Source of the DNA: Gracilaria gracilis
Taxonomy: Eukaryota; Rhodophyta; Florideophyceae; Gracilariales; Gracilariaceae
DNA: 64,000 nucleotides
NCBI GenBank assembly: GCA_030374805.1
Contig: JARGSG010000006.1
Span: 1,178,001 to 1,242,000, forward strand
Direction: 5' to 3'
Shown: in pieces, positions 32,244 through 42,933 of the stretch
Numbering within the stretch: the first letter of the stretch is position 1
Layout: each line of letters starts with the position of its first letter
Made by a program: the position numbers and the translations under genes
The notes under the pieces: model-generated
The model's database searches: none
Told to the model about the DNA's origin: nothing
The model's input: only the letters and a program-made list of their open reading frames with translations

Positions 32244-32657
32244 CGGCGGCGCGGCAGGGCGGCGCGCTCGGATCGCTGCTCATCGCTTGTTCGTAAGTTT
32301 CGGTTCGTTCCGCGCGCAAACGACGGAACCGAAAGCTGTGTGAGAGCCCTTACCACAGTCGCCTGCACAGCGAACTGGGCGCGCGCTTTTCGCGCGTTCA
32401 CGCAGCCGCGGCGCGTACTCACACGGTGGCGTGGTGTACGACGCTGGCACACATAGTGGCCACGTGTGCGACGCGGCGCGTACCCGCGCAGCTGTTTGTC
32501 TTCCCGCGCGCGTGGCTTTGGGAGATGGCGTGAAAACGCGGCGCGCATGGAAAGCAGCGACGCAGCGCGTGAAAACGGCTGCTGGTGACGTAGCGGCGGC
32601 AGCGGCGGGGGCTCGCGGCGCGTCCGTGAGAAAGCGCTCCACGACGGCGTGTATGCA

Positions 32658-33684
32658 ATGCCGTCACTGCTGTTCCTGCCGCGCACCATGCCGCACACGC
32701 TGGAGCTCACGCTGCGCACTACGGCTCACTGGCTGGCCAAGATGACCGCGCCCGCCGGCCCGCGCCGGCCGGCCGAGTCGCCGCACACGTCGCCGTCCCA
32801 GCCGACGTCGCCCGATGAAGACGAGGCGCGCCGCCAGCGCTACACCGAGCTGTGCAAAGGCGAGGCCAAGGCGCTGTATGAAAAGCCCAACGTCTTCTAC
32901 AACCCCACGCAGGTCGTCAACCGTCACCTGTCAGTGCTTCTGCTGCGCTGGCTCACCAGGCAGTCGCCGTTCGAACAGCCCGGCCAGCCGCCGCGCCACC
33001 TGCGCGTGTTGGAGGCGCTTTCGGCCACGGACTTGTGCTCCAGGCGCTACTTCAAGGAGGCGTCGCATGTCAGAAACGTCATTGCCAACGACGTCGACCA
33101 GCACGCCGTCGATACCATCGCGCTTAACGTGCGCCACAACGCGCTCACCAGCGAGCAGGTCACGCCGTCGCACGCCGATGCCATTTCGCTCATGGCGTGC
33201 TCCCGCGAGCGAGATAAGCAGTACGACGTCATTGACCTCGATCCGTACGGAAGCGTCGCGCCCTTCCTGGAGTCCGCCGTGCACTGCCGTGCAGTCCGTC
33301 GCGCACGGCAGCTTGCTAGCCGTCGATTGAACCGATCTGGCCGTATTGTGTGGCAGCTCGCCGGAGATTTTCCTCGCCAGGTACTGTAGTACGCCGCTCA
33401 AGGGTGCCGCCTCCCATGAGGTGGCCGTGCCAATCGTACTAGCTGCCATTCAAACCGCCGGCAATCGCCACGGCAAGGCCGTCGTACCCGTGCTGTGCTT
33501 CATGATTGACTTTCATGTGCGCCTATTCGTGCGCGTGCTGGACAGTCAACAGCTTGCGCAGCAGACTGCTTCCAGCATATCGCTTGTCATGCAGTGCACC
33601 GATTGTGCCATCCACCGCTTTCAGCCGCTTGCTAGAGTGCGACACTTCAGGTCCGAGTCCAAAAAGAAGCGCTGGCTGGAGTGA
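32658..33684 (+). pseudogene. TRM1: tRNA (guanine26-N2)-dimethyltransferase (Trm1) homologue, broken
   Basis: The family methylates G26 of tRNAs using S-adenosylmethionine. Visible landmarks are FYNPTQVVNRHLSVLLLRWL near the N-terminus, the SAM-site region LRVLEALSATDLCSRRYFKE with NVIANDVDQHAVDTIALNV, and the catalytic DLDPYGSVAPFLESAV. After a 10-bp tandem duplication (GCCGTGCACT at 33276-33285 and GCCGTGCAGT at 33286-33295) shifts the frame, the next conserved block is SVAHGSLLAVD, TGA (33328-33330), TDLAVLCGSSPEIFLARYCS. It continues to a TGA at 33682. The TGA falls where the family usually has Cys or a small residue. The usual C-terminal zinc region is missing. Substitutions in the SAM motif (Asp for the usual Gly) also argue for a dead copy. 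Confidence 0.8.
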
Positions 33685-34043
33685 TCAGAACGTGGCACAT
33701 ACGCCTTAAGAAACGCGGTCGCCTACGCACGACAAGTTTCCGCCGCCGTTGGCAGTGCCGCATCTTTCGGAACCGTGCCTCATCTGCGAAAGCTTCGTGC
33801 TGATCGGAGCACTCATCTGAACCTGTTTGAAGCCAGGGTCTAAGTGTGAGCGTGGCACTATTTTTGCCAGAACTAGGAAGAATCTGTGCTTGAAGCCACG
33901 GTCCATAGGAAAAGGCAGCGAACGTGATCCATTCTGGGTTTGTCAGTTTGGTGTTGAATGCATTTATGGGATATGAAATGTGTAATGTGAAGGCTGTTAA
34001 AGAAGGATCCTAGAAGAGTGACTGTATACAGACGCTATTTGGT

Positions 34044-35204
34044 TCAGGCCCGCAACTCGAGTTCTGTAATTGACCAAGTGAGCCGCAATGCTAAGCAACC
34101 TGCCACGCTTGTAATGATCCGCAGGAAGCGTTCTTGTTAATCTTCGAACGGTGCCTTCAAACCTCGCACACCCCATTCAGCACTCTGACGTTCGCTTGGA
34201 TATATACGTTGAAGCATAAGCTCAATGGCGACGCAGCCATCCGATATTGGCATACCCCTGTGTTCATTGACTTTTCGTGCTCTCACCACCTTCCCAGTCC
34301 GCGTGTCATTCACGAACGAACTGTCACCTAATATGGCATATCCCGGAGGCGTGTTGGAATCAAGCGCTAACGACGGCCAATATAGTCCCAATTGGTAAGC
34401 TAGTTTGCTGTCGTGCCAACTACCTGGAAAGTTCAACGCTGCATGGATTATTTCACCCTTAAAATTCCACACGAGGAGACGTGTGGCCTCAACATCTTGG
34501 GACATAGCATTGTAGAACGCATTTTGTGTGTCAGAATCATCGAAATCATGTACAGGAAGCCTAGCTCCATCACTGATACCAAACACACCGCGCAGCGCGT
34601 ACCCGTGCAGCCGATTTTTGTGCAGAAGTTCAGTTGAAGCTCGCATTTCATGCTCGGTTGGCCACTGGATTCGGAAGCATGGGTAGGATTTGTCGAGGAC
34701 TACAGAATGCATAACTTCCATTCCGTAATCCAACCATTGCGACACAGAAGAGGGAGTGACACCAAATATTGGACAGAGTGCGTATTCAACATCTCCGCTT
34801 TTCAGATACCACAACACGAGGCCTAGTAGATCTTCTGTTTCTAATAGAGGGTGTCTTCCTCGGTTTGTCAGTGTTCGTCGAAATGGAGAGCCACAATTGT
34901 GGCTTGCTCGTGCTTTGGAAAACCAAGGAATGAGATCACGCAGAAATAGTGAACGCGGAACACTTGTTGACACAAGAAAGTCTGCATCAGTGCCGCAAAG
35001 TAACAATTGCCGCCATGGAGTTGTGCCGAATCGTGGATGAAGTAAGCCTTTTCGGCGATATTTGTTGCTTTGCGCATATCTCTGCTTTTTTCTGACAATT
35101 CGATAGTTGCGATGTCTTTGAATGAGTACAAAAGCGTATAGTTGGAAACGAAAGGCCGTGTAGAGAAAAAAGAACAATTTGCTTATGTTTGGTGGTTGAA
35201 ACAT
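34044..35204 (-). CDS. PIF/Harbinger-type transposase (DDE_Tnp_4)
   Basis: The ORF starts at ATG 35202-35204. Motifs of the family are present in order: a helical N-terminus with LLETEDLLGLVLWYLKSGD (helix-turn-helix region), GVFGISDGARLPV (first catalytic Asp region), FPGSWHDSKLAYQ (second Asp), GYAILGDSSF, and RQSAEWGVRGLKAPFED (catalytic Glu block). A TAA follows at 34137-34139, right after the Glu block, where homologues normally continue about 40 residues. The frame stays open past it (QERFLRIITSVAGCLALRL) to a TGA at 34044-34046, a stretch similar in character to the usual C-terminal helices. I give the full span for this reason; under the standard code the protein ends at 34137. Terminal inverted repeats were not found. 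Confidence 0.8.
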
Positions 35205-35332
35205 AGAGAGTGGGTCGTTGAAATGGTGTTGGATGATGGTGGAGTGTAGGGCAAATTGTGGTCTTTAGTAAACATGTTATGAGCGGGTCAATGTACTCGC
35301 GGGTTACATGAAACTTTCAAGAGCAACACGTT

Positions 35333-35375
35333 TAGGATTCTGGTCGGGGTCTTGCTTACCCCGACCAGAATCCTA
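35333..35375. other. Perfect 17-bp hairpin
   Basis: TAGGATTCTGGTCGGGG and its exact complement enclose a 9-nt loop. It lies between the Harbinger-type transposase and the Copia element. A perfect stem of this length is unlikely by chance. It could be a regulatory RNA structure, a recombination site or a trimmed transposon end. Confidence 0.7.
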
Positions 35376-35557
35376 TTTCCTGGCAACAAGAAAGTCTACT
35401 TGTAATCTTTCTATTCGAGCAAAGCGTACTAGTCTAGGAATTTAGGAATTCTTGGATGGACCCACTGAACGCGCTCGCAAACATTTGCCGCTGTAAACCG
35501 CATTTGCTACGGTACACACGTAGTCCTGACGTGGCTCTCGCATATATGCTTCACGAC

Positions 35558-35787
35558 TGTGGCGCAAGATGCGCAATTGAACTGTTGAATAAATGAAACT
35601 TGATGTTGATGATGACTGAGTGTGTATGCTCGTCAGAAGAGAGTTGCCTCTCTGTCTTTACTTTTATACTACTCTACGACTACTGCTAGGAAGACAAAGA
35701 CAGTCGGTCTACGTCTGTGATTCCCTGAACGGTAATCTCTTGCAAGGTGCCACCCACGCAGTTGGGCTGGCGCCTAATATGGCTACA
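35558..35787 (-). repeat. Copia-1 3' LTR
   Basis: This 230-bp terminal repeat pairs with 42086-42315. It contains TATAAAAG on the minus strand at 35661-35668. The purine-rich tract AGAAAGAGAGCAAA on the minus strand immediately before it (35788-35801) is a good polypurine tract for plus-strand priming. Confidence 0.95.
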
Positions 35788-35831
35788 TTTGCTCTCTTTC
35801 TAAACAAGATTATATTGTAAACCATATGTCA

Positions 35832-38800
35832 TTAAATGTTCCAATCTCTAACAACCCACTGCTCCGTCGGATGCTCAACTTTGTTGCAAAGTAATATGTT
35901 TTCAAAAATATTATTCTTAGTTAACTTAGTGAATATATCTGACGGATTATATTCTGAGCGAAGAAAACCAACGTCTGAAATTTCATGGCGGTCATAGGAT
36001 TCTCTCACTGAGCTTATGTCAATGAGCAAACGCTTTTCAGCAGTCTCAGATGACTTGGTTATGACATTGAAAAGACTCATTGAATCCGTGAACATTTTGA
36101 TTGGTATATCCCTTCCAAGTATACGTGGTAAATCATTTTTCAGAGTAAAACCACTGTCAAATGCATCTGCGAATGCATACACTTCACCTCCCAATACTGA
36201 TCTCACAACACGGCGACTCTTGTAGCTCTTGAACTTAAGGATATTGCAATTGTTGTACTTATCGGCCAGTAGGATAATATATCCCAGTTGGGATTTGAGA
36301 TCATCATTATTAGCGAACGAAGAGTCACTATATATCCTAATGTGTAGTGATTCCAAATCCAGTTTTACGAACTTCATGCAAAGCGGATCAGCGTTCTTAA
36401 TCTGCTTTATCATTTTGTTCATTCTTTTCCCATCTTTTATGGTAAACTTTTCTGCAGTAAGTTGTGCACATTTGTTCACATAAAAGAAAATGTGTGGGTA
36501 GGAATAAACGAGCCAAGCTAATTGTGCTCTCTTGGAACGAAACTCTGTGTAGCTTCCTGAGTCATTGAGCGGGAGTAGCCTGTTCAAAAAGTCCTTCTGG
36601 TGAATTACATAACTTCCATTTCCAGTTTCCACTTGCGTTCCAGCGAACTTGAAACTATCCATTTCCCTTTCCCGGGATTCAAAACGTTCCAATGCTTTCT
36701 CACTAATGTGGAGAAATTCTCTGTCCCCAGGGATGATTGAATCGTCGACGTAGGATCCAAGTAGTCCAAGTAAGGCGTCGTGTTTGCGTTTGTAGAACGC
36801 AGAAATGTCTCCTTTCATTGGGTTCATTTGGAGATCGTTACGGATGTGATCCATGATGGTTACATTCCAGTAATCACTAGCGTCTGGTAAACCGTGGAGA
36901 GGTTTAATTAATTGAAGCATAGTTCCTTCGGATAAATTCATTTCCTTAGGAGGTTTCAAGTATACTTCTCTTGCTAGGTTCTGACTGCTTTGTATGTACG
37001 CCTGAGTGACGTCATGGCTCCATACCTTCCAACCGAAGATCGCTGCGATCGATAGGATAAGGCGAACCGTACTATGCCTTACTGTGGTGGCATTATGTAC
37101 TAAATAATCCTGATCCTTGTCAAAAAAACCTTGTGCCACGAGTCGAGCTTTAAATAGTTCATCAGGGGTACCAGGATTCTTAATTGAGTAAACGAATCGG
37201 GATCCAATGATATTGGCGTCTGTTGGTACTTCAGATTTACTAATTTCTTTCCAAGTTCCTCGTTTCACTAATCCTTCAGTTTCCTTTTTCTTGGCTTTCA
37301 AGAATCCAGGATAGTCTTTACGGGGGTCGTTTGGTTTCAGAACCTCGGTTATAAATGTGTTGAATTGAGAGAAGCAATAATTGAGTAAATGCTTCATGTT
37401 ATTCGGTACTGATTTTGTCTTCTCTAATTGGTCATTAGAGTTTTCGTTTACGTGTGGCTTAGCTTGATGAACGCTATGTTGTACTTCGCCATTCTCATTC
37501 TGAACGAAAATCTGCTTGCCTTCAATACGGGTGACTTTGAAGGGTCCTGTCCAGGTTGGGGAAACGTTGTCTCGAAAGATGAGTACCATGTCACCTGGAG
37601 TGTAGTCATGGTGAACTGCTTCTGGTAGACGTGAGTCCAAGGCAGTTTTCAAACGTAGTTCATTTGAAATGATTTCCATTTCTGAACGAGCGGTTAACAG
37701 AGCTTGCATGCGCTCTTCCCGGTCTGGCAGTTGAGTGTGAATGCCTGGAAAGCGGGGGAGAACTCCAAATACGAGAAGGGATGGGACGAGGCCTTCAGGG
37801 TTCATGATATCGTTCATAGCTTTGACAGCTGTAGCGAGAATGAGATCATCGTTCTCAATATCTGCATCGTATTTAATTTTGTTAAAGATACGACGTAGGG
37901 GTGCGTGATAACGTTCACCGGCACCGATTGAGTTATGGATTTCCACGCCAGAAAGGCGAAAGTCAATTCCAAATTCATCCAGTTTGTCTTTCCACTTCGG
38001 GGAAGTGAAAACAGATCCTTGATCACAACGGATCGAGTCCGGGTATCCAGTGTAAACCTGAGCCCAACAGTTGAGAAAATTATTCCAGATATCATCCAGT
38101 GATTGTCCTTCGAGGAATCGAGCGGCACCGAAGTGTGTGTGAATATCAACTACATGTAAAACGGCCTTCTTATTAATTGTAAATAAGTCTATAGCTAGGT
38201 CCTGGTTGACGATTACACCATGTAGAAATGAAACACGAAAGCGCTGTGGTTTTGGAGTGAAACGTTGACACGTCTGACAAGCTTTGCTAATGGAATTAAG
38301 CAGTTCTCTTGTCTCTTTGTTTGCTTCTTCTGGTTTAGCTCGTTTGAGGAGATTGAAGTGCTTTTCCACTGATGGATGATAGAAGTGAAGATGCAAACGA
38401 CGTAATTCATTTTTGCTGAATAACGTTTGGAATTCATTCATCTCGAGATAAATGTGTCCTAATTTACGTGTCAAAGGCATTTCCCATCCATTCTTGCACA
38501 CCAACATGTTGTGGACATTATTGACGTAGATCTTTTCTCGATCAAGGAAGTCTAGGCCAAGTAGAAATGGGATATCACAATCAATGACGTCGACCGTTAG
38601 CTTTATGATGCGTCCTTGCGGTGCGAAAATTCGGATGGGGATCTGGGCAATGCTGTTGAAAATGTTGTCTCCCAAACGGAACAGAATGTTGCTTTTGCGT
38701 TTCTTCATTTCGATACCGTACTTGGTGCAATATGCTTTAGCTTGCTTATGACCAATGACAGAGCGTTGTGCGCCAGTATCGAGACATCCACCATTAAATT

Positions 38801-40901
38801 CCTCCTTACAAGAGAATTCCAACTCTTCCTTTGATACCAAAAAGCAGGTAAATTTGCGTTTCAAATATCTTCGAAGTTTATGTGCTGTACCTTTTGGAAC
38901 ACTGTGAAGTTTGCGTTTCAGTGCGTCTTTGCGAGTTTGGCCAAAGTCCAAAGGTGAGGTGGAGTTGTCGATGTCAAATTGCATGTAGCAAGTCTTGAAA
39001 GGATCGGGCTGTTCGTCAATGATTTCGTCGGAGTCAGAATCTCCTTCGTCATTAGCCTGTAAGGCATCATCGGGCACATCTTTTGTTTCGAAGAATGTGT
39101 TCGGGTCTTCAAAATCTGATTCATCCTCACTACCATCCTGGGTTTGGGTGCAAAGCTCGTACAGTACGTGTTTAAGGGCTTTGTTCTGTGAGTTGAATTT
39201 ACCAGAACGTTGAAGATGTTGTACCTTACGGGAGGCGAGTGTGGCGAGATCCTGGGGGTTCTTACAATTTCTGATTACGTGACCTTCTTCACCACATCCA
39301 AAGCAAATTACATTCTTGCGGAAGCGATAGTTGTTTCGATAGTTCTTTCGATTATGCTTGTATCGACCGTAACGAGCGGGAGGGCCAGAATTGTAATTTG
39401 TGTCGAACAGTTTGGACTTGGATGAGGAACCAAATGGGTTGGTTTCTTTTCGAGCTATCTTCTCTTCATTCTCACGTTGGATGGCACATTCCAATTGGGT
39501 GTAGAATTCTTGGAAGTTAAGCTGTTCAGTGTCCAAACGTGCAATGGGGAGTGTGGCCCAAGTGTTGCCGACAACGACCTAACGGAGAAATCCAATACGA
39601 CAGGCTTCAGACTGACAATGAGCAGGACCTTGCGGTGCAAGTATAGAAATGTCAGCTTCAAGTGTTTCCAAAGCCTTGGTACTGCTGCCTTCGTTTTTCT
39701 CGTAACTTTCAAAAGGGATGGCGTTCAATTGGTTTTCAATTCGTTTCTTTCGTGCAGTAGAATTGTATTGGTTTTCCATGAGATCATTTGCCATATCGAG
39801 TGAATCAACACGATCGAATATCTTTTCCAAGAAGAATCTCTTAGCCTTGTCACGAAGGATATGGTGCATAAAAGAAATTTGCCTGTCCGAGGGAACATCG
39901 TAGTCAGCCAGGGCTAATTTGTATTCCCTAAAGAATTCTTCCCAAGATTCCCCAATTGCTCCAGAAAATTTAGAGGACTTATCTCTGAAGCGCATTGCCA
40001 CACTGTGTGCTAATTTAGAATAATTAGGCTTCGACTCATTCCGATTAGGAGGGTGGTCTTGAGAATTTTGACGATGAGTTCGAATGTGTATGGTGTTGAC
40101 ATGCGCAGGTTCTTCAGGAGGGGAATTGGCGGTGGGAGGGATTGTACCAGTAGAAGGGGGGTCAACAAGGCGGAAAGGAATAGGATTCTCAACAGGTGGT
40201 TGTGCCTGTGGCGAAAGAATGCCTTGTGAGTCGTCAAGTATTTTCATAGCTGTATTAATATCTTCATGGTTGATATAAATTGTATGAGCAAGACGAGGGA
40301 GTGTACGGTTTGAATTACTCGACAAATTTCCACCAAGTCGATTAATCAGCCTAGCCAAAGAGCTGAATAAACTCAGATTATGAGTTAGTTCGTTCTGAAA
40401 TAACTGCTCGGGTGTTAAATCATTGCGGAGTTCTCGAACAATTTGATTTCCGGTGAGGTTTGGAATATCCAGTTGATAGGATCGAATAGCTTCCCAAAGA
40501 TTACGCTGCGGTTCATTGTGTATGATCAAATGTTCTCCAAAGAGGTTCGTGTGAATATTTGATGGCCCATATTGGGAGATGTGGGGAATTGATGATCCCG
40601 GGGGAGGAAAGGGTGAACGAAGCGGAGGATTGGGGGTAGTACCCGGAGGGAGAGTGGAATGACGATGAATGGAAACGTTATTCGTAGGCATCGGAGAACT
40701 AGACGAGTCCGTGTTACGATTGATAGGAGTCCTTGCGGAAGCTTCTGGATTGGAAGGCCCCGGGTTTGAAGGTCCGGCGGTTGATCCTGATTCGAGGTGA
40801 GATCCGGTTGGGTTTCGTTCTCCTGCCTGCGGTGAGTTCCTCGGAGGGGCACTTGGGGTCCTTGAGCGAAGCACAGGAGGGGTTTGACGGTCAAAAACCA
40901 T
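35832..40901 (-). CDS. Copia-1 Gag-Pol polyprotein, one in-frame TAG
   Basis: The ATG at 40899-40901 opens a Pro-rich Gag. The capsid-like part includes GESWEEFFREYKLALADYD. A TAG at 39579-39581 lies in the middle of Gag (FLR-TAG-VVVG), because the CCHC knuckle CFGCGEEGHVIRNC comes after it in the same frame. Protease shows LDTGAQRSVIG. Integrase shows CQTCQ, then Asp in LAIDLF, Asp in CDQGS and Glu in GAGERYH. RT shows HDVTQAYIQ and SYVDDS, and RNase H shows YSDSSFANN, EVYAFADAFD and FTDSMSLFN. The polyprotein ends at TAA (35832) directly followed by TGA. The only defect is the TAG. It may be decay, since 2% LTR divergence predicts about one nonsense change, or a read-through codon. Confidence 0.93.
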
Positions 40902-41172
40902 AGTTGAAATTTTCCAGTTTTTCTCTAATGGAAAATCGAAACTTCAAAAAAATGATCAAAAATAAATTATTATACTATGAAGTTTTCAAAAAATTGGCTA
41001 ATATTAAAATAATAAGCTATAATTTATTGTTTTTTTATTGTTTTTTTGTATTTTTTGTTAATGTTTGATAAGTTTTATGCTTTTTACTTGGGTTTTTGTG
41101 GTTTTCAAGAAGTTTATATTGATAAAACTAGAATAGATAAAGAAAGTATTGCTAAATGTGTAAAACACTAGT

Positions 41173-41960
41173 TTACTTTAGCTTATTCACAACACTTCGG
41201 TGGCGGCGGCCTGAGCGGTGGCGGTCCAGATCAATCTTCGTGTTGAATGTTTCCCTACAAGGTCTACACGACCTCTGGTTCACGGAAACGGTCCGGCGCG
41301 TGTAAGCTAGATGCTTACGCTCTTTTAGATGCACCCTGTAAGTAGCCTTAGTGTGGCTGACAGCGCCGCAGTCGCAAGTAAAAATTTTCTTATTTTTCGC
41401 TTTTCGCTTTTGCTTTGCGATTGTCACGCGTTCAATTTGTATCGCGGCGCCGGCGTCGATTTGCTTTATGCCACGTGAGGGCGACAGCAAGGCTGCAGGG
41501 GTACTGTACGGGGGTGACGGGTGACGTTGCACGGGCAACAATGCCGGGGTGGGACGGGTGTTTCTCGATGCGCCGTGGCACGTGCCTCTGGGGCGTTGTT
41601 TGTGCGGGCGGGGAGGGGGTGGCAACGAGGGTGACTTTCGAAATCCGTCGTCGTCGAGAGACGCGGTGGACCACGCGGGGGTCAATGGGCGAGGCGCCGC
41701 GTCGGAGGGCCCTGGAGAGGTGGGACCGGCGTGCAGTGGTTCGTCAGACGGGGCGGGTGATAACCGTAGCGATGAGGGTGTAGCAGGGCAGTAGCAATTG
41801 GCCTGATTGTAGGGATCGACTTCAACGGCTTCCAAATCCAAGACTGCGGGGTACGGGGGGGCTCCCGGGAGGGAGGGGTACTCCGAAGAGGAAGACACTG
41901 GGTAGGAAAACGTAGGTTAGTACGTAGTCGTAGCGAGTGGTTTGAGCAGTAAAACTTACT
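41173..41960 (-). CDS. Copia-1 extra ORF: C2H2 zinc-finger protein, start codon formed by splicing
   Basis: This 241-codon frame ends at TAA (41173). The N-terminal two thirds are Pro/Ser-rich, followed by a basic stretch (AKQKRKAKNKK) and two finger-like motifs: CDCGAVSHTKATYRVHLKERKH (C-x-C, H-x5-H) and CRPCRETFNTKIDLDRHRSGRRH in the C2H2 style of nucleic-acid-binding fingers. The frame has no ATG in the unspliced sequence. Removing the 62-nt intron (41898-41959) joins an A to TG and creates ATG-TCT-TCC-TCT. The region is more GC-rich than the rest of the element, so it may be a captured host gene. The function is unknown. Confidence 0.65.
41898..41959 (-). other. Spliceosomal intron in the Copia-1 leader
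   Basis: The 62-nt intron has ideal signals: GTAAGT at the 5' end, TACTAAC as branch point, and a pyrimidine-rich CCTACCCAG end. Its presence in a DNA copy of a retrotransposon shows that the packaged RNA was unspliced, so splicing would make a separate subgenomic mRNA. Confidence 0.75.
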
Positions 41961-42085
41961 TGAAACTCTTTGTCTTAAAGACAGCAGGCTCGAACGCAAT
42001 AAAAGACACTATAAGTGACCTTGTACTGGGTAGAAGTAGACTGTAGAGTAGGCTCTGTGCGCAGAAATGCGCCTTAATTCGCCAA

Positions 42086-42315
42086 TGTGGCGCAAGATGC
42101 GCAATTGAACTGTTGAATAAATGAAACTTGGTGTTGATGATGACTGAGTGTGTGTGCTCGTCAGAAGAGAGTTGCCTCTCTGTCTTTACTTTTATACTAC
42201 TCTACGACTACTGCTAGGAAGACAAAGACAGTCTGTCTACGTCTGTGATTCCCTGAACGGTAATCTCTTGCAAGGTGCCACCCAAGCAGTTGGGCTGGCG
42301 CCTAATATGGCTACA
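42086..42315 (-). repeat. Copia-1 5' LTR
   Basis: This is the 230-bp promoter LTR (the element is on the minus strand), with TATAAAAG at 42189-42196 on that strand. The sequence just inside (from 42085 downward, TTGGCGAATTAAGG) starts with TGG after one base and may be the primer-binding site, but I cannot match it to a tRNA. Confidence 0.95.
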
Positions 42316-42583
42316 ACGACTGACTCGAAAACGGTCTACCAAGAGCTACTGTATTCAACAGACCCACGCCTTCCGCGAAGACGGCGGGTGCCCACGAGTT
42401 GGCGCTGTTGATGCTTGCTCTGTTTTGAGCGTACTGAACTTGCTCTGTTTTGAGCGTATTGAGCTTGGTCTGCATGTGTTCTTTGCGAGCAGGGCGCTTG
42501 TGAGGGATGCTGATCGTGTGTAGGAACGCTTGAATGATGTGAGCTTGGGTGAGTGAAGGGGGCTCGGGGGCTTTGGTTCTGCC

Positions 42584-42859
42584 ATGGCTGCTAAACCTGG
42601 TGTGCTTGTTGTTATGGGCGATGACGTTCGTTTGGTTCGGGCGGCGGACCAGGTTGCGCGTTCGGTGCGAATGGATCGTTTGCTTATTGTTGTGAATTCA
42701 CGCGCGCCTCAGCTGCTGCGCCACCAGTTTGTGCACGTTTATCACATGGGGACGGAGGCTTCGTGGGGGGGGGGGGAGCTGTGTTGTTTAGAAAGTATCC
42801 GCATGATTGGATTGTTTGTGGCGTCGCGGGATTCGGAGCGAACTGCGACCGAAAAATGA
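42584..42859 (+). CDS. Possible protein of about 90 aa, frame broken at a G homopolymer
   Basis: The ATG sits in a good context (GCCATGG). The frame encodes MAAKPGVLVVMGDDVRLVRA and continues with globular sequence to HMGTEASWGGG. Here a run of about 11 G (42769-42779) occurs. The annotated frame then ends after about 30 residues, but the alternative frame gives AVLFRKYPHDWIVCGVAGFG, which looks more like protein. An indel in the homopolymer is therefore likely. The family is unknown. Confidence 0.35.
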   Translation: MAAKPGVLVVMGDDVRLVRAADQVARSVRMDRLLIVVNSRAPQLLRHQFVHVYHMGTEASWGGGELCCLESIRMIGLFVASRDSERTATEK

Positions 42860-42933
42860 GGAGGTGAAAGCGGCGCGTGAAAAGGCTGCTTCTAACGCTG
42901 TGCATGATGGGCTATTGCTGTTCCGCTGACAAC

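Larger units (their letters stand above)
29480..33690. other. GC-rich island
   Basis: Base composition changes sharply here, with dense CpG and long overlapping ORFs on both strands, many of them meaningless because stop codons are rare in GC-rich DNA. I support two genes in it (30744-32243 minus, 32658-33684 plus). The rest, including overlapping frames at 29462-30566 minus and 29730-30732 plus, I cannot resolve. Confidence 0.6.
35558..42315 (-). mobile_element. Copia-1: complete Ty1/copia LTR retrotransposon, 6.76 kb
   Basis: The two LTRs are exactly 230 bp each (35558-35787 and 42086-42315), begin TG and end CA, and differ at four positions (about 98% identity). The host duplication ACGAC flanks both ends (35553-35557 and 42316-42320). 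The genes run on the minus strand, so the right LTR is the 5' LTR. Domain order Gag, protease, integrase, reverse transcriptase, RNase H defines Copia. An extra zinc-finger ORF (41173-41897) lies between the 5' LTR and Gag, which is unusual. Confidence 0.97.

Noticed and set aside
39579..39581. Copia-1 TAG as a normal Gag/Pol boundary with programmed readthrough
   Set aside because: The zinc knuckle that belongs to Gag lies after the TAG, so the position does not fit a Gag-Pol boundary. I list it as decay or sense UAR instead.
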